The notes beneath the pieces are model-generated. The model made no database searches, was not told the origin of the DNA, and saw only the letters and a list, made by a program, of their open reading frames with translations. Shown here piece after piece: positions 27,008-36,171 of a stretch of 64,000 nucleotides of DNA. The translations under genes were made by a program, and so were the position numbers. The first letter of the stretch is position 1. Each line of letters starts with the position of its first letter. Source of the stretch: Chryseobacterium edaphi (GTDB lineage Bacteria; Bacteroidota; Bacteroidia; Flavobacteriales; Weeksellaceae); NCBI RefSeq assembly GCF_025628985.1, contig NZ_JAOTEM010000002.1:496001-560000 (forward strand). Direction: 5' to 3'.

Positions 27008-27697
27008 TTATTTTTTAGTTGCGGTAGAATCTGTTTTTGCTGCTGCTGTAGCTGAGGCTGCTGCTGGTGCGCCTTTTTTAAAAGCGTTGATCACATACAT
27101 TGCAACTCTCCATCTGTCTCCAGCGTTCAATTGTCCTGCATAAGAACCCATTGCATTTCTACCGTTTGTTAATACATAATGTACAGAACCTACAGTGATT
27201 TCTCTGTCTGCATAATTTGGTACACCTGAGTATGCGCCGCTTTGAACGATAGGACCTTGTCCGTCACCACCAGTTCCGTGGCACGCTGAACAAGTACGGT
27301 CAAATAACATTTTACCTCTTTCGATATCTTTCGCAGCATTAGCTGGATTTAATGGAGAAGAAGTTAATGATTTTGAAGCATCATAACCTGCGTTATATTC
27401 ATCCGGATTTTTTGGAAGTTTACTTTCTTCAAAAACACCGTCTTTATTTTGAGCTACAGAACCTTCTACGGGAGCAAGACCTGTTGCATAGCTATTATTA
27501 GCAAATGCAGGAATCTCATTTTCGTGATCTGAATAAGCTATTTCAGCTTTCATCAAAGGATCGTAAGCTACCGGAAAGTACATATCCGGGAAATATACCA
27601 ATGGTGTATTTTCTTTCGGTCCGCAAGAATTAAGTAAAACTGACGCTAAACCTAAAACTGCTGTAATTTTTAGTACATTCTTTTTCATTTTAAGCAT
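27008..27697 (-). CDS. actE: Alternative complex III subunit ActE (monohaem cytochrome c)
   Basis: A 229-residue lipoprotein (lipobox LNSC near residue 25) with one haem-binding site CSACH and a distal Met in the NAMGSYAGQL stretch. The mature N-terminal part (YFPDMYFPVAYDPLM) is typical of ActE. The C-terminus is Ala/Thr/Lys-rich. It is the exported mono-haem electron carrier of ACIII. Its start overlaps the actD stop by 8 bp. Confidence 0.93.
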   Translation of the reverse strand: MLKMKKNVLKITAVLGLASVLLNSCGPKENTPLVYFPDMYFPVAYDPLMKAEIAYSDHENEIPAFANNSYATGLAPVEGSVAQNKDGVFEESKLPKNPDEYNAGYDASKSLTSSPLNPANAAKDIERGKMLFDRTCSACHGTGGDGQGPIVQSGAYSGVPNYADREITVGSVHYVLTNGRNAMGSYAGQLNAGDRWRVAMYVINAFKKGAPAAASATAAAKTDSTATKK

Positions 27698-28211
27698 CTT
27701 TAACAGTTATTTCTTCAACTCCCGTGTCAACAAGCAGCTGCTTAATAGATTCTACATCTTCAGTAATAAATTCCATCATGAATTTATCATCTGTAGTTCT
27801 TGGGTCTGGGTTCTGAGCCGGAGCACCAGGATACATTTTGTTTCTAACCAAGAAAGTTAAAGACATCATGTGTGCTGCACAGAATACCATTAATTCAAAC
27901 ATTGGAACTACGAATGCAGGCATATTGTGAGCCCAGTCAAAAGCTGGTTTACCACCAATATTCTGAGGCCAGTCATGATTCATTACGTACCAAGTAACTG
28001 TTGCGCCAATACTCACACCATATAAAGCGTAGATAAATGCAGCATCAGAAATTCTTGTTTTCTTTAAACCTAAAGCTTTATCTAGCCCGTGAACCGGGAA
28101 TGGAGTATAAACTTCGTTTATTGCGATTCCTTTATCGTTGAATGCTTTAACTCCGTTCATTAGATCGTCGTCATCAGCATAAAGTCCGTATACAATTTTA
28201 GTGGTGCTCAT
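27690..28211 (-). CDS. actD: Alternative complex III subunit ActD (DUF3341)
   Basis: A DUF3341 membrane protein. I choose the ATG at 28211 (MSTTKIVYGLYADDDDL), which has AAGGAG directly upstream and gives 173 residues; an in-frame ATG at 28238 would add nine residues inside actC. It has an N-terminal soluble domain (with VYTPFPVHGLDKALGLKKTR, the DUF3341 signature) and two membrane helices (about 60-80 and 95-120). It packs against ActC and ActF. The start overlaps the actC stop by 14 bp. Confidence 0.93.
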   Translation of the reverse strand: MSTTKIVYGLYADDDDLMNGVKAFNDKGIAINEVYTPFPVHGLDKALGLKKTRISDAAFIYALYGVSIGATVTWYVMNHDWPQNIGGKPAFDWAHNMPAFVVPMFELMVFCAAHMMSLTFLVRNKMYPGAPAQNPDPRTTDDKFMMEFITEDVESIKQLLVDTGVEEITVKDA

Positions 28212-29595
28212 CTCCTTCTTTTGCTTTATAAGTTTCACCTGAGATTTTCAAAATCGATTTTAATTCGGCCTGTGCAATTACAGGGAATGTTCTTGCGTAT
28301 AATAAGAATAATACAGAGAAGAATCCGATTGTACCTAAATATACACCTACGTCGATAATGGTTGGCTTAAACATCGTCCAAGAACCAGGCAAGTAATCTC
28401 TTGAAAGGTTGATAACGATAATGTCAAAACGCTCAAACCACATACCGATGTTGATGATTAGTGCAACGATGAACGTCCAGATAATATTCGTTCTAAGTCT
28501 CTTGAACCAGAATGAAGCAGGAATTACAAGGTTACAGATAATCAATGACCAGAAAGCCCACCAGTAAGGTCCTGTAGCAGCACCTGGAGAAAGATAAGTA
28601 AAGTCTTCATATCTTGAACCAGAGTACCATCCTATGAAATATTCAGTTGCATAAGCTACTGTTACCATACCACCAGTTAAGATGATTACGATGTTCATAA
28701 TTTCGATATGATACATTGTGATGTAATCTTCTAAGTGACAAACTTTTCTAGCGATCAACAATAGTGTTTGTACCATTGCAAATCCTGAGAAGATTGCTCC
28801 TGCAACAAAGTAAGGAGGATAGATCGTAGAGTGCCATCCTTTAATTACTGACGTAGCAAAGTCAAAAGATACCGTCGTGTGTACCGAGAATACAAGTGGA
28901 GTAGCCAAACCTGCAAGAACCAGAGATAATTCTTCGAATCTCTGCCAGTGTTTTGCTTTACCTCCCCAACCGAAGGCTAAGAATGTATAAATTTTTCTTG
29001 TCCAAGGAGTTTTTGCTCTGTCTCTGATCATTGCAAAGTCAGGAATCAATCCCATAAACCAGAATACAGTTGATACTGAGAAATACGTAGAGATTGCAAA
29101 TACGTCCCAAAGTAGAGGAGAGTTAAAGTTCCCCCAAAGAGAACCAAACTGGTTAGGAAGAGGGAATACCCAATATCCTACCCAAACTCTACCCATGTGG
29201 ATAACCGGGAAGATTGCTGCCTGTACAACTGCGAAGATTGTCATCGCTTCCGCAGAACGGTTTACAGACATTCTCCAACGTTGTCTAAATAATAATAATA
29301 CTGCGGAGATAAGAGTTCCGGCGTGACCGATACCTACCCACCAGACGAAGTTGGTAATATCCCAACCCCAGTTAATAGTTCTGTTAAGCCCCCATGCTCC
29401 AATACCTGTCCCGATAGTGTAGGCGATACAGCCGAATCCGTAGATGAATAGAACTAAGGCTGCATATAGTGATACCCACCATAATTTTCCTGCTCTTTCT
29501 TCGATAGGTCGTGCAATATCTTCTGTGATATCGTGATAAGTTTTGTGACCAATAATCAGAGGTTCCCTTATCGGAGCTTCGTAATGTCCTGACAT
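28198..29595 (-). CDS. actC: Alternative complex III subunit ActC (NrfD-like)
   Basis: A 465-residue NrfD/PsrC-family membrane protein with about ten helices. Motifs include GLNRTINWGWDITNFVWWVG, HMGRVWVGYW and FVAGAIFSGFAMVQ, found in ActC proteins. It holds the likely quinol-oxidising site and gives electrons to the ActB iron-sulfur clusters. It overlaps actD by 14 bp and follows actB by 25 bp. Confidence 0.95.
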   Translation of the reverse strand: MSGHYEAPIREPLIIGHKTYHDITEDIARPIEERAGKLWWVSLYAALVLFIYGFGCIAYTIGTGIGAWGLNRTINWGWDITNFVWWVGIGHAGTLISAVLLLFRQRWRMSVNRSAEAMTIFAVVQAAIFPVIHMGRVWVGYWVFPLPNQFGSLWGNFNSPLLWDVFAISTYFSVSTVFWFMGLIPDFAMIRDRAKTPWTRKIYTFLAFGWGGKAKHWQRFEELSLVLAGLATPLVFSVHTTVSFDFATSVIKGWHSTIYPPYFVAGAIFSGFAMVQTLLLIARKVCHLEDYITMYHIEIMNIVIILTGGMVTVAYATEYFIGWYSGSRYEDFTYLSPGAATGPYWWAFWSLIICNLVIPASFWFKRLRTNIIWTFIVALIINIGMWFERFDIIVINLSRDYLPGSWTMFKPTIIDVGVYLGTIGFFSVLFLLYARTFPVIAQAELKSILKISGETYKAKEGDEHH

Positions 29596-29620
29596 TTTAT
29601 ACCTATTTATTATTTAAACT

Positions 29621-32600
29621 TTAATTTTCTACTCTGTTTCTTACTTTAGCATGATAGAACACGTTTGGTTTTGTTCCTATCTCTTCAAGTAAATGATATC
29701 TTCTGTTGCTAGAATACAATTCTCTTACTTCAGATTCTTTGTCATTCATGTCTCCAAACATCAGTGATCCTGTTGAACAAGCCGAAGCACAAGCTACTGA
29801 ATTTTTAAATTCATTATCCGTTACTTTTCTGTTTTCCTTCTTAGCATTTAAGATGGTAGCCTGAGTCTGTTGGATACACATTGAACATTTCTCCATCACC
29901 CCTCTTGTTCTTACAACAACATCCGGGTTCAATACCATTCTTCCTAAATCGTTATTTTGATTAAAATCAAAACGGTCATTTAAGTTATATGTAAACCAAT
30001 TGAAACGTCTTACTTTGTATGGACAGTTGTTTGCACAATATCTCGTACCGATACATCTGTTGTAAGCCATGTGGTTCTGACCCTGCTTACCATGAGAAGT
30101 AGCCGCTACCGGACATACTGTTTCACAAGGAGCGTGGTTACAGTGCTGACACATTACCGGCTGGAAGATCACATCTGGACTTTCATTCGGTTCAATTAAA
30201 ATGTCATATAACTGAGGAACATTTAAGCCTCTTTCAACACCTTCTTTAGTCTCGATTTTTTCTTTTGCAGAATAGTAACGGTCGATTCTCAACCAATACA
30301 TATCTCTAGACATTCTGATCTCTTCTTTACCAACAACTGGAACGTTGTTTTCTGCCTGACAAGCAATAATACATGCTCCACAACCAGTACAAGAGTTCAA
30401 GTCAACAGATAAGTTAAAGTGAGGACCGTCTGTATCATCAAATGCATCCCAAAGGTCAATTTTACCTGCTGGTAACGCACCGCTGATCGTATGATACTCC
30501 AATGGCTTGTTCCATCCGTGGTGTTCGTCATCAAATGCTACATTTAAATATTCCTTCAAAGGAACTTCTTTAGCAATATCATAACGACCCATTAGAGTGT
30601 TTTGAAGCTGGATACCTGCAAATTCGTGGCTTTCTCCAGTTTTATCTATTTTAACATTAGAAATTACAAGATTAGAACCATCAAATAAAGGATAAGCATT
30701 TACCCCAGTATCTGCAGTTGCTCCTGAATCCTTTTTACCGTAACCAAGCGCAAGACCTACTGATCCGTCTGCCTGTCCCGGCTGAATAAATACAGGAACG
30801 TTTTCTATAGTTACTCCGTTTACAGTAAGATTAACAATAGATCCGTCTAACTGCATTCTTGCATTCAGGTCGTTTTCTATTTCTAATCTTTGAGCATCTT
30901 TCGGAGAAATTGTCAAGTAGTTATCCCAAGACATTCTTGTCAACGGATCTGGTAATTCCTGCAACCAAGGGTTGTTTGCCTGAGTTCCGTCACCTATTGA
31001 AGTCTTCGTATATAAAACTAATTCTAAATCTGATGCTTTAAAGTTTCCTAATTCAGCAACAGCCTGTGCAGCGTTTCCGCCAGCGTAAGATAAAGTAGTT
31101 GCATTAGCAGAAGCTACAATACCGTTATATAAAGCTTTGTTGAATGAAGTTCCACCTAAAACAGAAGCTGAATTCGCTTTTAAATAATCGTAATAGTTGT
31201 TTGCTGCGTTGTTCTTTCCGTTTTTCCAAACCAATAGAGATTCTTCGATCTGTCTTGATTTGTAAATTTTCTGGATCGTTGGCTGCATCAATGAATAAAC
31301 TCCAGACTGAGGCTCAATATCGCCCCAAGATTCTAGCCAGTTAGCTACCGGAATTACAGCTTTCGCTGCCTTATACATTTCGTTTTTCTTGTCTGCAACA
31401 GCAATAACGTAAGGAACTTTAGTCAAAGATTTTTTGAAATCCTGTCCTTTGTGGTGAGAATAAATTGGGTCAACATTGTTTGTGATTAAAACACCAACCT
31501 GTCCACCATTCACCCATCCTAAAAATTCCTGGAATCTTGCTTTGTCAAATTCTTTTAGGAAGTTTGCTTTACCAGTGAAAGCTATTGAACCTAATTTTTG
31601 GTTGATTAAGTGAGCTAAAACCTGAGCACCTTTAGAACCGTCAGCGAAAACAACAGCTTTGCTGCCTTTTGCTGCCAATTCTTTAGCCAGCTCATTAGCT
31701 AATTTATCTGAAGAGCCACCTCCAACAATTGCGTTATAAACTTCAACCAAAGTTTTGTTTACAGCACTTGGCTTTAATCTGTATCTTGAATCTGCATTAG
31801 CACCAGTTAAAGACATGTTTGATTCCACTTGGATGTGTCTCAACATGTTTGCTCCCGGCTTTCTTGCTGCAGCGTAAGAGGTTTCTAAACTTGCTGCATT
31901 GTATTCTCCTAAGAAATCTGCCTGAAAAGCAACCACCAACTCAGAAGTTGTAAGATCATAAACAGGTAAAGCTCTCTGTCCGAATACTTCCTGTGCAGCA
32001 TCCAAAGAAGCAGCGTAAGGAATTGCATCATAAGTTACCAGTTCAGCGGTAGGATATTTAGCTTTAAATTCAGCAAATAATTTTTTGAATGTAGGCGAAG
32101 CAAAAGAGTGAGATAATAAAACAATTCTTTTACCTGAAGCTTTAGCTTCTTCTAAACCTTTGATTACATAATCATCTACTTTATCGAAAGTTTCGTCTTT
32201 ACCTTCAAACTTAGGCTGCTTTACTTTATCGTTATCATACAGAGAAAGTACACTTGCCTGAGCTCTTGCGTTAGTTTTACCTAAATCACCTGCTGCCGGG
32301 TTCGGATCAATTTTGATTGGTCTTCCTTCTCTGGTTTTCACTAAAACGCTTGCGAAATCGAAACCGTCAAAATATGTTGAAGCGTAATAGTTAGGAACTC
32401 CCGGAATAATATCATGCGGCTTTACCACATAAGGAATTGTTTTGATTACCGGTGCCTCACAAGCTGCTAAAGTAACTGCTGCAGTAGAGAAACCTAATAA
32501 CTTCAAGAAATCTCTTCTTGTTGTACTAGCGTCGCTTTTTTCAGCATCACCTAAGAAATCTTCTACCGGAATTTCTTCTTGGAACTCTTTAAGAGCCAGC

Positions 32601-32665
32601 TTACCGTTTAGGGAAGGGTCTTTAAGTTCGTGAATACTTCTAAATTGTATTTTGTTTGAAGCCAT
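29621..32665 (-). CDS. actB: Alternative complex III subunit ActB (Fe-S, molybdopterin-like)
   Basis: A 1014-residue fusion. A Tat-type motif TRRDFLK sits at about residue 49, after a 48-residue leader, so export by the Tat system is likely. The central part is a molybdopterin-oxidoreductase-like domain, which in ActB proteins carries no cofactor. The C-terminal ferredoxin-like domain has the Cys groups CTGCGACIIAC, CQHCNHAPCETVC, CIGTRYCANNC and CSMC for its Fe-S clusters. It passes electrons from ActC to the ActA haems. Confidence 0.96.
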   Translation of the reverse strand: MASNKIQFRSIHELKDPSLNGKLALKEFQEEIPVEDFLGDAEKSDASTTRRDFLKLLGFSTAAVTLAACEAPVIKTIPYVVKPHDIIPGVPNYYASTYFDGFDFASVLVKTREGRPIKIDPNPAAGDLGKTNARAQASVLSLYDNDKVKQPKFEGKDETFDKVDDYVIKGLEEAKASGKRIVLLSHSFASPTFKKLFAEFKAKYPTAELVTYDAIPYAASLDAAQEVFGQRALPVYDLTTSELVVAFQADFLGEYNAASLETSYAAARKPGANMLRHIQVESNMSLTGANADSRYRLKPSAVNKTLVEVYNAIVGGGSSDKLANELAKELAAKGSKAVVFADGSKGAQVLAHLINQKLGSIAFTGKANFLKEFDKARFQEFLGWVNGGQVGVLITNNVDPIYSHHKGQDFKKSLTKVPYVIAVADKKNEMYKAAKAVIPVANWLESWGDIEPQSGVYSLMQPTIQKIYKSRQIEESLLVWKNGKNNAANNYYDYLKANSASVLGGTSFNKALYNGIVASANATTLSYAGGNAAQAVAELGNFKASDLELVLYTKTSIGDGTQANNPWLQELPDPLTRMSWDNYLTISPKDAQRLEIENDLNARMQLDGSIVNLTVNGVTIENVPVFIQPGQADGSVGLALGYGKKDSGATADTGVNAYPLFDGSNLVISNVKIDKTGESHEFAGIQLQNTLMGRYDIAKEVPLKEYLNVAFDDEHHGWNKPLEYHTISGALPAGKIDLWDAFDDTDGPHFNLSVDLNSCTGCGACIIACQAENNVPVVGKEEIRMSRDMYWLRIDRYYSAKEKIETKEGVERGLNVPQLYDILIEPNESPDVIFQPVMCQHCNHAPCETVCPVAATSHGKQGQNHMAYNRCIGTRYCANNCPYKVRRFNWFTYNLNDRFDFNQNNDLGRMVLNPDVVVRTRGVMEKCSMCIQQTQATILNAKKENRKVTDNEFKNSVACASACSTGSLMFGDMNDKESEVRELYSSNRRYHLLEEIGTKPNVFYHAKVRNRVEN

Positions 32666-32688
32666 TTATACTTCTGATTTTTTAGTTA

Positions 32689-34044
32689 TTAATAATGACA
32701 TTTACCACACTCAAGACCTCCAATTGCATCTACAGTAATCTTACCACCGTCTTGAGGGTATTGCTTTTTAAGCTTTTCGTGTAGATTTTTGAAGTATTCT
32801 TTATTATAACCGTTGTTCATATCAATTTCAGTTGTTCTGTGACATTCGATACACCATCCCATGGTGAAGTCGTTTGCCATTTGTACCACATTCATTGTAT
32901 CAATTTTTCCGTGACATGCCTTACATACAACATCAATTTTGTTGTCAGGATTCTTTTTATTGAAAGAATTGATGATCGCCTGTTCACCTGCTACAACGTG
33001 TTGTGAGTGGTTGAAGTAAACGAAATCCGGCATGTTGTGAATTCTTGTCCATTCTACGGGAGATGTTTTACCTGTGTACTGTTGTTTTTCAGAATCCCAA
33101 CCAGTATGCTCATAAATCTTTTTGATTTCGCCGTCATAGAATGCTTTGTCTTTTCCTGGCTCAATATATTTACCGTTATATTCAGAAATTGTTCTGTGAC
33201 AGTTCATACAAACGTTCATAGAAGGGATTTCAGAAACCTTACCGTACTTAGCACTTGAGTGACACAATTGACAGTCGATTTTGTTTTCGCCAGCGTGAAT
33301 TTTGTGAGAGAAATAGATAGGTTGTTCAGGCTTGTACCCTTTGTAAACACCGATCCACATCACCCAGTTCCAAACACCATAAGTCGCTAATATAGCCAAA
33401 ACGGCCAAAAGACCTTTACCGATATAGTGGTATTTCTCATAGATTTCACTGAAAGATTTTACTCTGCTTTCGTTAAGCCCAGCCAAATCCTCAGATTGAC
33501 CCATTTTTACAAGCTGTCTTAGTTTGATTAAGATCCAAACCAATAAACCGGCAATTGCCAAAAGTGAGATGATTACAATACTTGAAGTTGTGTTGTTTGC
33601 AGGTGCGGCTGTCGTTTCTGTACCGGGTGCTGCTTCTGCAGTTTTTTCCGGTTCTGGAGCCGGAGGATTAGATGTAAAAGCTAAAATATCGTCAATATCC
33701 TTATCTGCAAGATTAGGAAAGAGCTGCATTTCAGTCTTGTTGAATTTTTCAAATACTTCATTGGCGTATTTGTCACCAGAAGCTCTTAGTTCCTTGTTGT
33801 TTTTAATCCACTTGTGAAGCCAAGCTGTATCCAGTCCCTGCTCAGACTTAAGTCTTTCTACCACACCTTTCAATGCCGGTCCTACAACTTGTTTGTCTAA
33901 AGCGTGACATGCTGTACAATTTGCCTTAAAAAGTTTCTCGCCATTTTTAGGATCGCCGTCTTGCCCGTAAATTGAAGCACTTGTTGATAGCAATAAACCT
34001 ATCGCAATCAGCCCTTTTTTATAATGCTTTCTCCAACTAATCAT
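32689..34044 (-). CDS. actA: Alternative complex III subunit ActA, six-haem form
   Basis: A 451-residue multihaem cytochrome. Haem motifs are CTACH (43-47), CQLCH (258-262), CMNCH (279-283), CKACH (374-378), CIECH (398-402) and CGKCH (446-450). The first lies in a class-I monohaem cytochrome domain (about 30-125), fused through a Pro/Ala/Thr linker and a membrane helix (about 155-176) to the usual pentahaem ActA part, which has a second helix (about 210-232). Residues 1-28 are a signal peptide. It is the first gene of the ACIII operon; its -7 box candidate (TATTTTTG on the minus strand) is at 34091-34098. Confidence 0.94.
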   Translation of the reverse strand: MISWRKHYKKGLIAIGLLLSTSASIYGQDGDPKNGEKLFKANCTACHALDKQVVGPALKGVVERLKSEQGLDTAWLHKWIKNNKELRASGDKYANEVFEKFNKTEMQLFPNLADKDIDDILAFTSNPPAPEPEKTAEAAPGTETTAAPANNTTSSIVIISLLAIAGLLVWILIKLRQLVKMGQSEDLAGLNESRVKSFSEIYEKYHYIGKGLLAVLAILATYGVWNWVMWIGVYKGYKPEQPIYFSHKIHAGENKIDCQLCHSSAKYGKVSEIPSMNVCMNCHRTISEYNGKYIEPGKDKAFYDGEIKKIYEHTGWDSEKQQYTGKTSPVEWTRIHNMPDFVYFNHSQHVVAGEQAIINSFNKKNPDNKIDVVCKACHGKIDTMNVVQMANDFTMGWCIECHRTTEIDMNNGYNKEYFKNLHEKLKKQYPQDGGKITVDAIGGLECGKCHY

Positions 34045-34182
34045 TTAAATTATCTTATGTTAGTAAATATTGAAACTGTAATCAATCCCGCAAAAATAAT
34101 ATTTTTAACAGGAATTTAACGGTATATGCAAAGGGGAAAATGTCATTAACGTTTAATTTGTAATTATTCTAAATAACTATGG

Positions 34183-34212
34183 TTGCTGTATTTTTAAATT
34201 ATTCTAAATTTG
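34183..34212 (+). promoter_or_regulatory. Promoter of the SPOR-domain gene
   Basis: TTG at 34183-34185, 19 bp, then TAAATTTG at 34205-34212, with the ATG 15 bp further on. This is a near-ideal Bacteroidetes promoter. Confidence 0.7.
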
Positions 34213-34227
34213 CAGAAACAAGTTTAA

Positions 34228-34758
34228 ATGAGAAATTTCATTAAAATATTTTCGATCCTTTCTTTCTTTGGTTTTTATACCGTTGAAGCCCAACAGGTTG
34301 TAAAGAGGGATACATTGTCCGGAACAGAATTGGTAATGACAATGGATTCCCGTGTGAACGATGCAATGACAAGTCTGGAAGAAAAATGTGCGAGAGTAGC
34401 GGTAAGTAGTTCCATCGATAATGATGATGCGCCGACAAGACCGACAAAAATTTTTGTACCCAACAGAGAACTTACCAATGCTGAAGTTTGTAGAAAAAAC
34501 CCGAGAATTTTAGGGTATAAAATTCAGATCACAACAGTGAAAAGTAATGATGAAGCTAATGAAATCAAGGCTTATTTCAGAAAGAGATTTCCTAATCTGA
34601 AAGTAGAGACAGACGCTTCTTTGAGACCAAATTACAAGATTTTGGCGGGAAGTTATTTTACAAAACAAAGTGCTGCATCTGACCTTTCTAAAGTGAGAGA
34701 ATATTTCAAATCTGCCATCGCTGTGCAATACAGAATTTTCTGTGCAGAGGCAAAATAG
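34228..34758 (+). CDS. SPOR-domain secreted protein
   Basis: A 176-residue protein with a signal peptide (cut near residue 21, VEAQQ). The C-terminal 75 residues (ILGYKIQITTVKSNDEANEI to AVQYRIFCAEAK) form a SPOR domain, which binds denuded peptidoglycan strands. The middle (about 30-85) is polar and contains a short Cys pair. It is probably periplasmic and linked to cell-wall or division sites; this is inference from the domain. Confidence 0.82.
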   Translation: MRNFIKIFSILSFFGFYTVEAQQVVKRDTLSGTELVMTMDSRVNDAMTSLEEKCARVAVSSSIDNDDAPTRPTKIFVPNRELTNAEVCRKNPRILGYKIQITTVKSNDEANEIKAYFRKRFPNLKVETDASLRPNYKILAGSYFTKQSAASDLSKVREYFKSAIAVQYRIFCAEAK

Positions 34759-34777
34759 ATTTTAAGAAAAATAAGAT

Positions 34778-34817
34778 AAAAAAAGGGCTGAGAATTTTTT
34801 TCTCAGCCTTTTTTTTA
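34778..34817. terminator. Bidirectional terminator between the SPOR gene and the membrane protein gene
   Basis: GGCTGAGAA and TTCTCAGCC form a 9-bp stem flanked by A and T runs of seven or more bases on either side, so it can act on both strands. It overlaps the last codons of the minus-strand membrane protein gene. Confidence 0.75.
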
Positions 34818-36089
34818 TCTGTAATAAAGATTTAAAAATTCAAAAAAATCGATCATTCTGTGGTAATTGTTGAGCAATAAATAAACTGTCATAATACCTG
34901 TTATCGAAGTAAGAAAAGATATTATTTTCGGTGAATTGCTGTAAGCGAAAAATAGCCAACCTAAAAGTAATGGATATATAAAAACGTAATGCCCACCGTA
35001 GATGTAAGATGTATGTAATCCAAATCTGAAGACGCAGTGAATGGCAATATCTACCAAAAACGAAAGCATAAGAATCTGAACCAATTTGTTTTTGAAATTC
35101 TTAAAATAACTCCACAAAACAATTCCTAAAATCACTCCGATAAAAATATATGCAAAAGCGGTAGAGTAGGTTTCCATGAAGATGGCTTTAAAATAAAAAC
35201 CCTTCATATTGTGTTTTTCTCGGATGAAAAAGCTCGGAAAAAGAATGTTTCCTCCAAAAAAGTAAGAATAAACCATATCCCAAATTGGAGTTGACTTTAC
35301 ATTTGAGAACTTTTCATACTGTTCACCCGATTTTGAGAGAATGTTTTGGTATTTAAAATCGATTCGGTTCAGATATAATAGAACAAAAACCCCAACCGAA
35401 AGGATCACTCTGAAAACGGCATTTCCAAATTTTTTCCAACTTTTAAATAGATTTTTTTCGAAAGCAACCGGAATGAAAATTTTCACAATATTTGTTACAG
35501 TCAATCCGCCAACAGTTATCCCGGCAAGTACCAATGCAGAACCTGCTATTTTACCATCTTTTTGAAATTTTATCGCTGTGTAATAATTGAATAAAACCAA
35601 TAAAAACAAAGTGTAGGTATATGTTTCCGGTGTGAATGAAAGAAGAATATTTGTTGAAAATAAACTGAAAAAGAAAACAATCAGAAGGTTTAAAAGTAAC
35701 GGAAGCCTGATAATGTTTTTTAAATATTTATAAACCTGAACCAGGCTTAAACTAATAATGAAATTGCTTAACCAAGATAAAATCAATCTGAAATTCACAT
35801 CCATTTTTCCATTGGTGAAAAACAAGACGGCTTCACGAATCCAATTAAAAAAATAGTAGGAAAGTGGATGTCTTTCAAAGCTTCCTCCCGTCATTACAAT
35901 GGCTTTGTTATCAAAACTGAAATATGCATCCCAAGGAATTCTGCTGTCAAAAATAATTCTGTAATTGAGAGCGATATAAGATCCTAAAATTCCGTAAACC
36001 GTAAGAAAAAAGACGAGAATTCCTAACTCTGCAAATGACGCAGGAAAAAGAATCTTGAAAAAATTAATAAATTTTGATTTAATAGACAC
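34815..36089 (-). CDS. Polytopic membrane protein (DUF6080/glycosyltransferase-like)
   Basis: A protein with about ten membrane helices; features such as DSRIPWDAYFSFDNKAIVMTGG, ERHPLSYYFF and FTPETYTYTLFLLVLF resemble membrane-bound GT-C-like enzymes and the Bacteroidetes DUF6080 family. No start ATG fits well: the frame's ATG at 36203 lies inside selO and upstream of the selO terminator. A GTG at 36089 (VSIKSKFINFF) or a TTG at 36107 just after that terminator is more likely; I give the GTG form (about 424 residues). Function unknown; the GT-C idea is inference. Confidence 0.65.
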   Translation of the reverse strand: MSIKSKFINFFKILFPASFAELGILVFFLTVYGILGSYIALNYRIIFDSRIPWDAYFSFDNKAIVMTGGSFERHPLSYYFFNWIREAVLFFTNGKMDVNFRLILSWLSNFIISLSLVQVYKYLKNIIRLPLLLNLLIVFFFSLFSTNILLSFTPETYTYTLFLLVLFNYYTAIKFQKDGKIAGSALVLAGITVGGLTVTNIVKIFIPVAFEKNLFKSWKKFGNAVFRVILSVGVFVLLYLNRIDFKYQNILSKSGEQYEKFSNVKSTPIWDMVYSYFFGGNILFPSFFIREKHNMKGFYFKAIFMETYSTAFAYIFIGVILGIVLWSYFKNFKNKLVQILMLSFLVDIAIHCVFRFGLHTSYIYGGHYVFIYPLLLGWLFFAYSNSPKIISFLTSITGIMTVYLLLNNYHRMIDFFEFLNLYYR

Positions 36090-36119
36090 AGATTTAAATT
36101 TTTGCAAAAATAAAATAAA

Positions 36120-36143
36120 AAACTCACCGATGAGGGTGAGTTT
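36120..36143 (-). terminator. Terminator of selO
   Basis: On the minus strand AAACTCACC-CTCATC-GGTGAGTTT followed by TTTATTTTA. It is 29 bp beyond the selO stop and before the preferred start of the downstream membrane-protein gene. Confidence 0.75.
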
Positions 36144-36171
36144 GAATTTAATTCCTTTATTTTCTATTATT

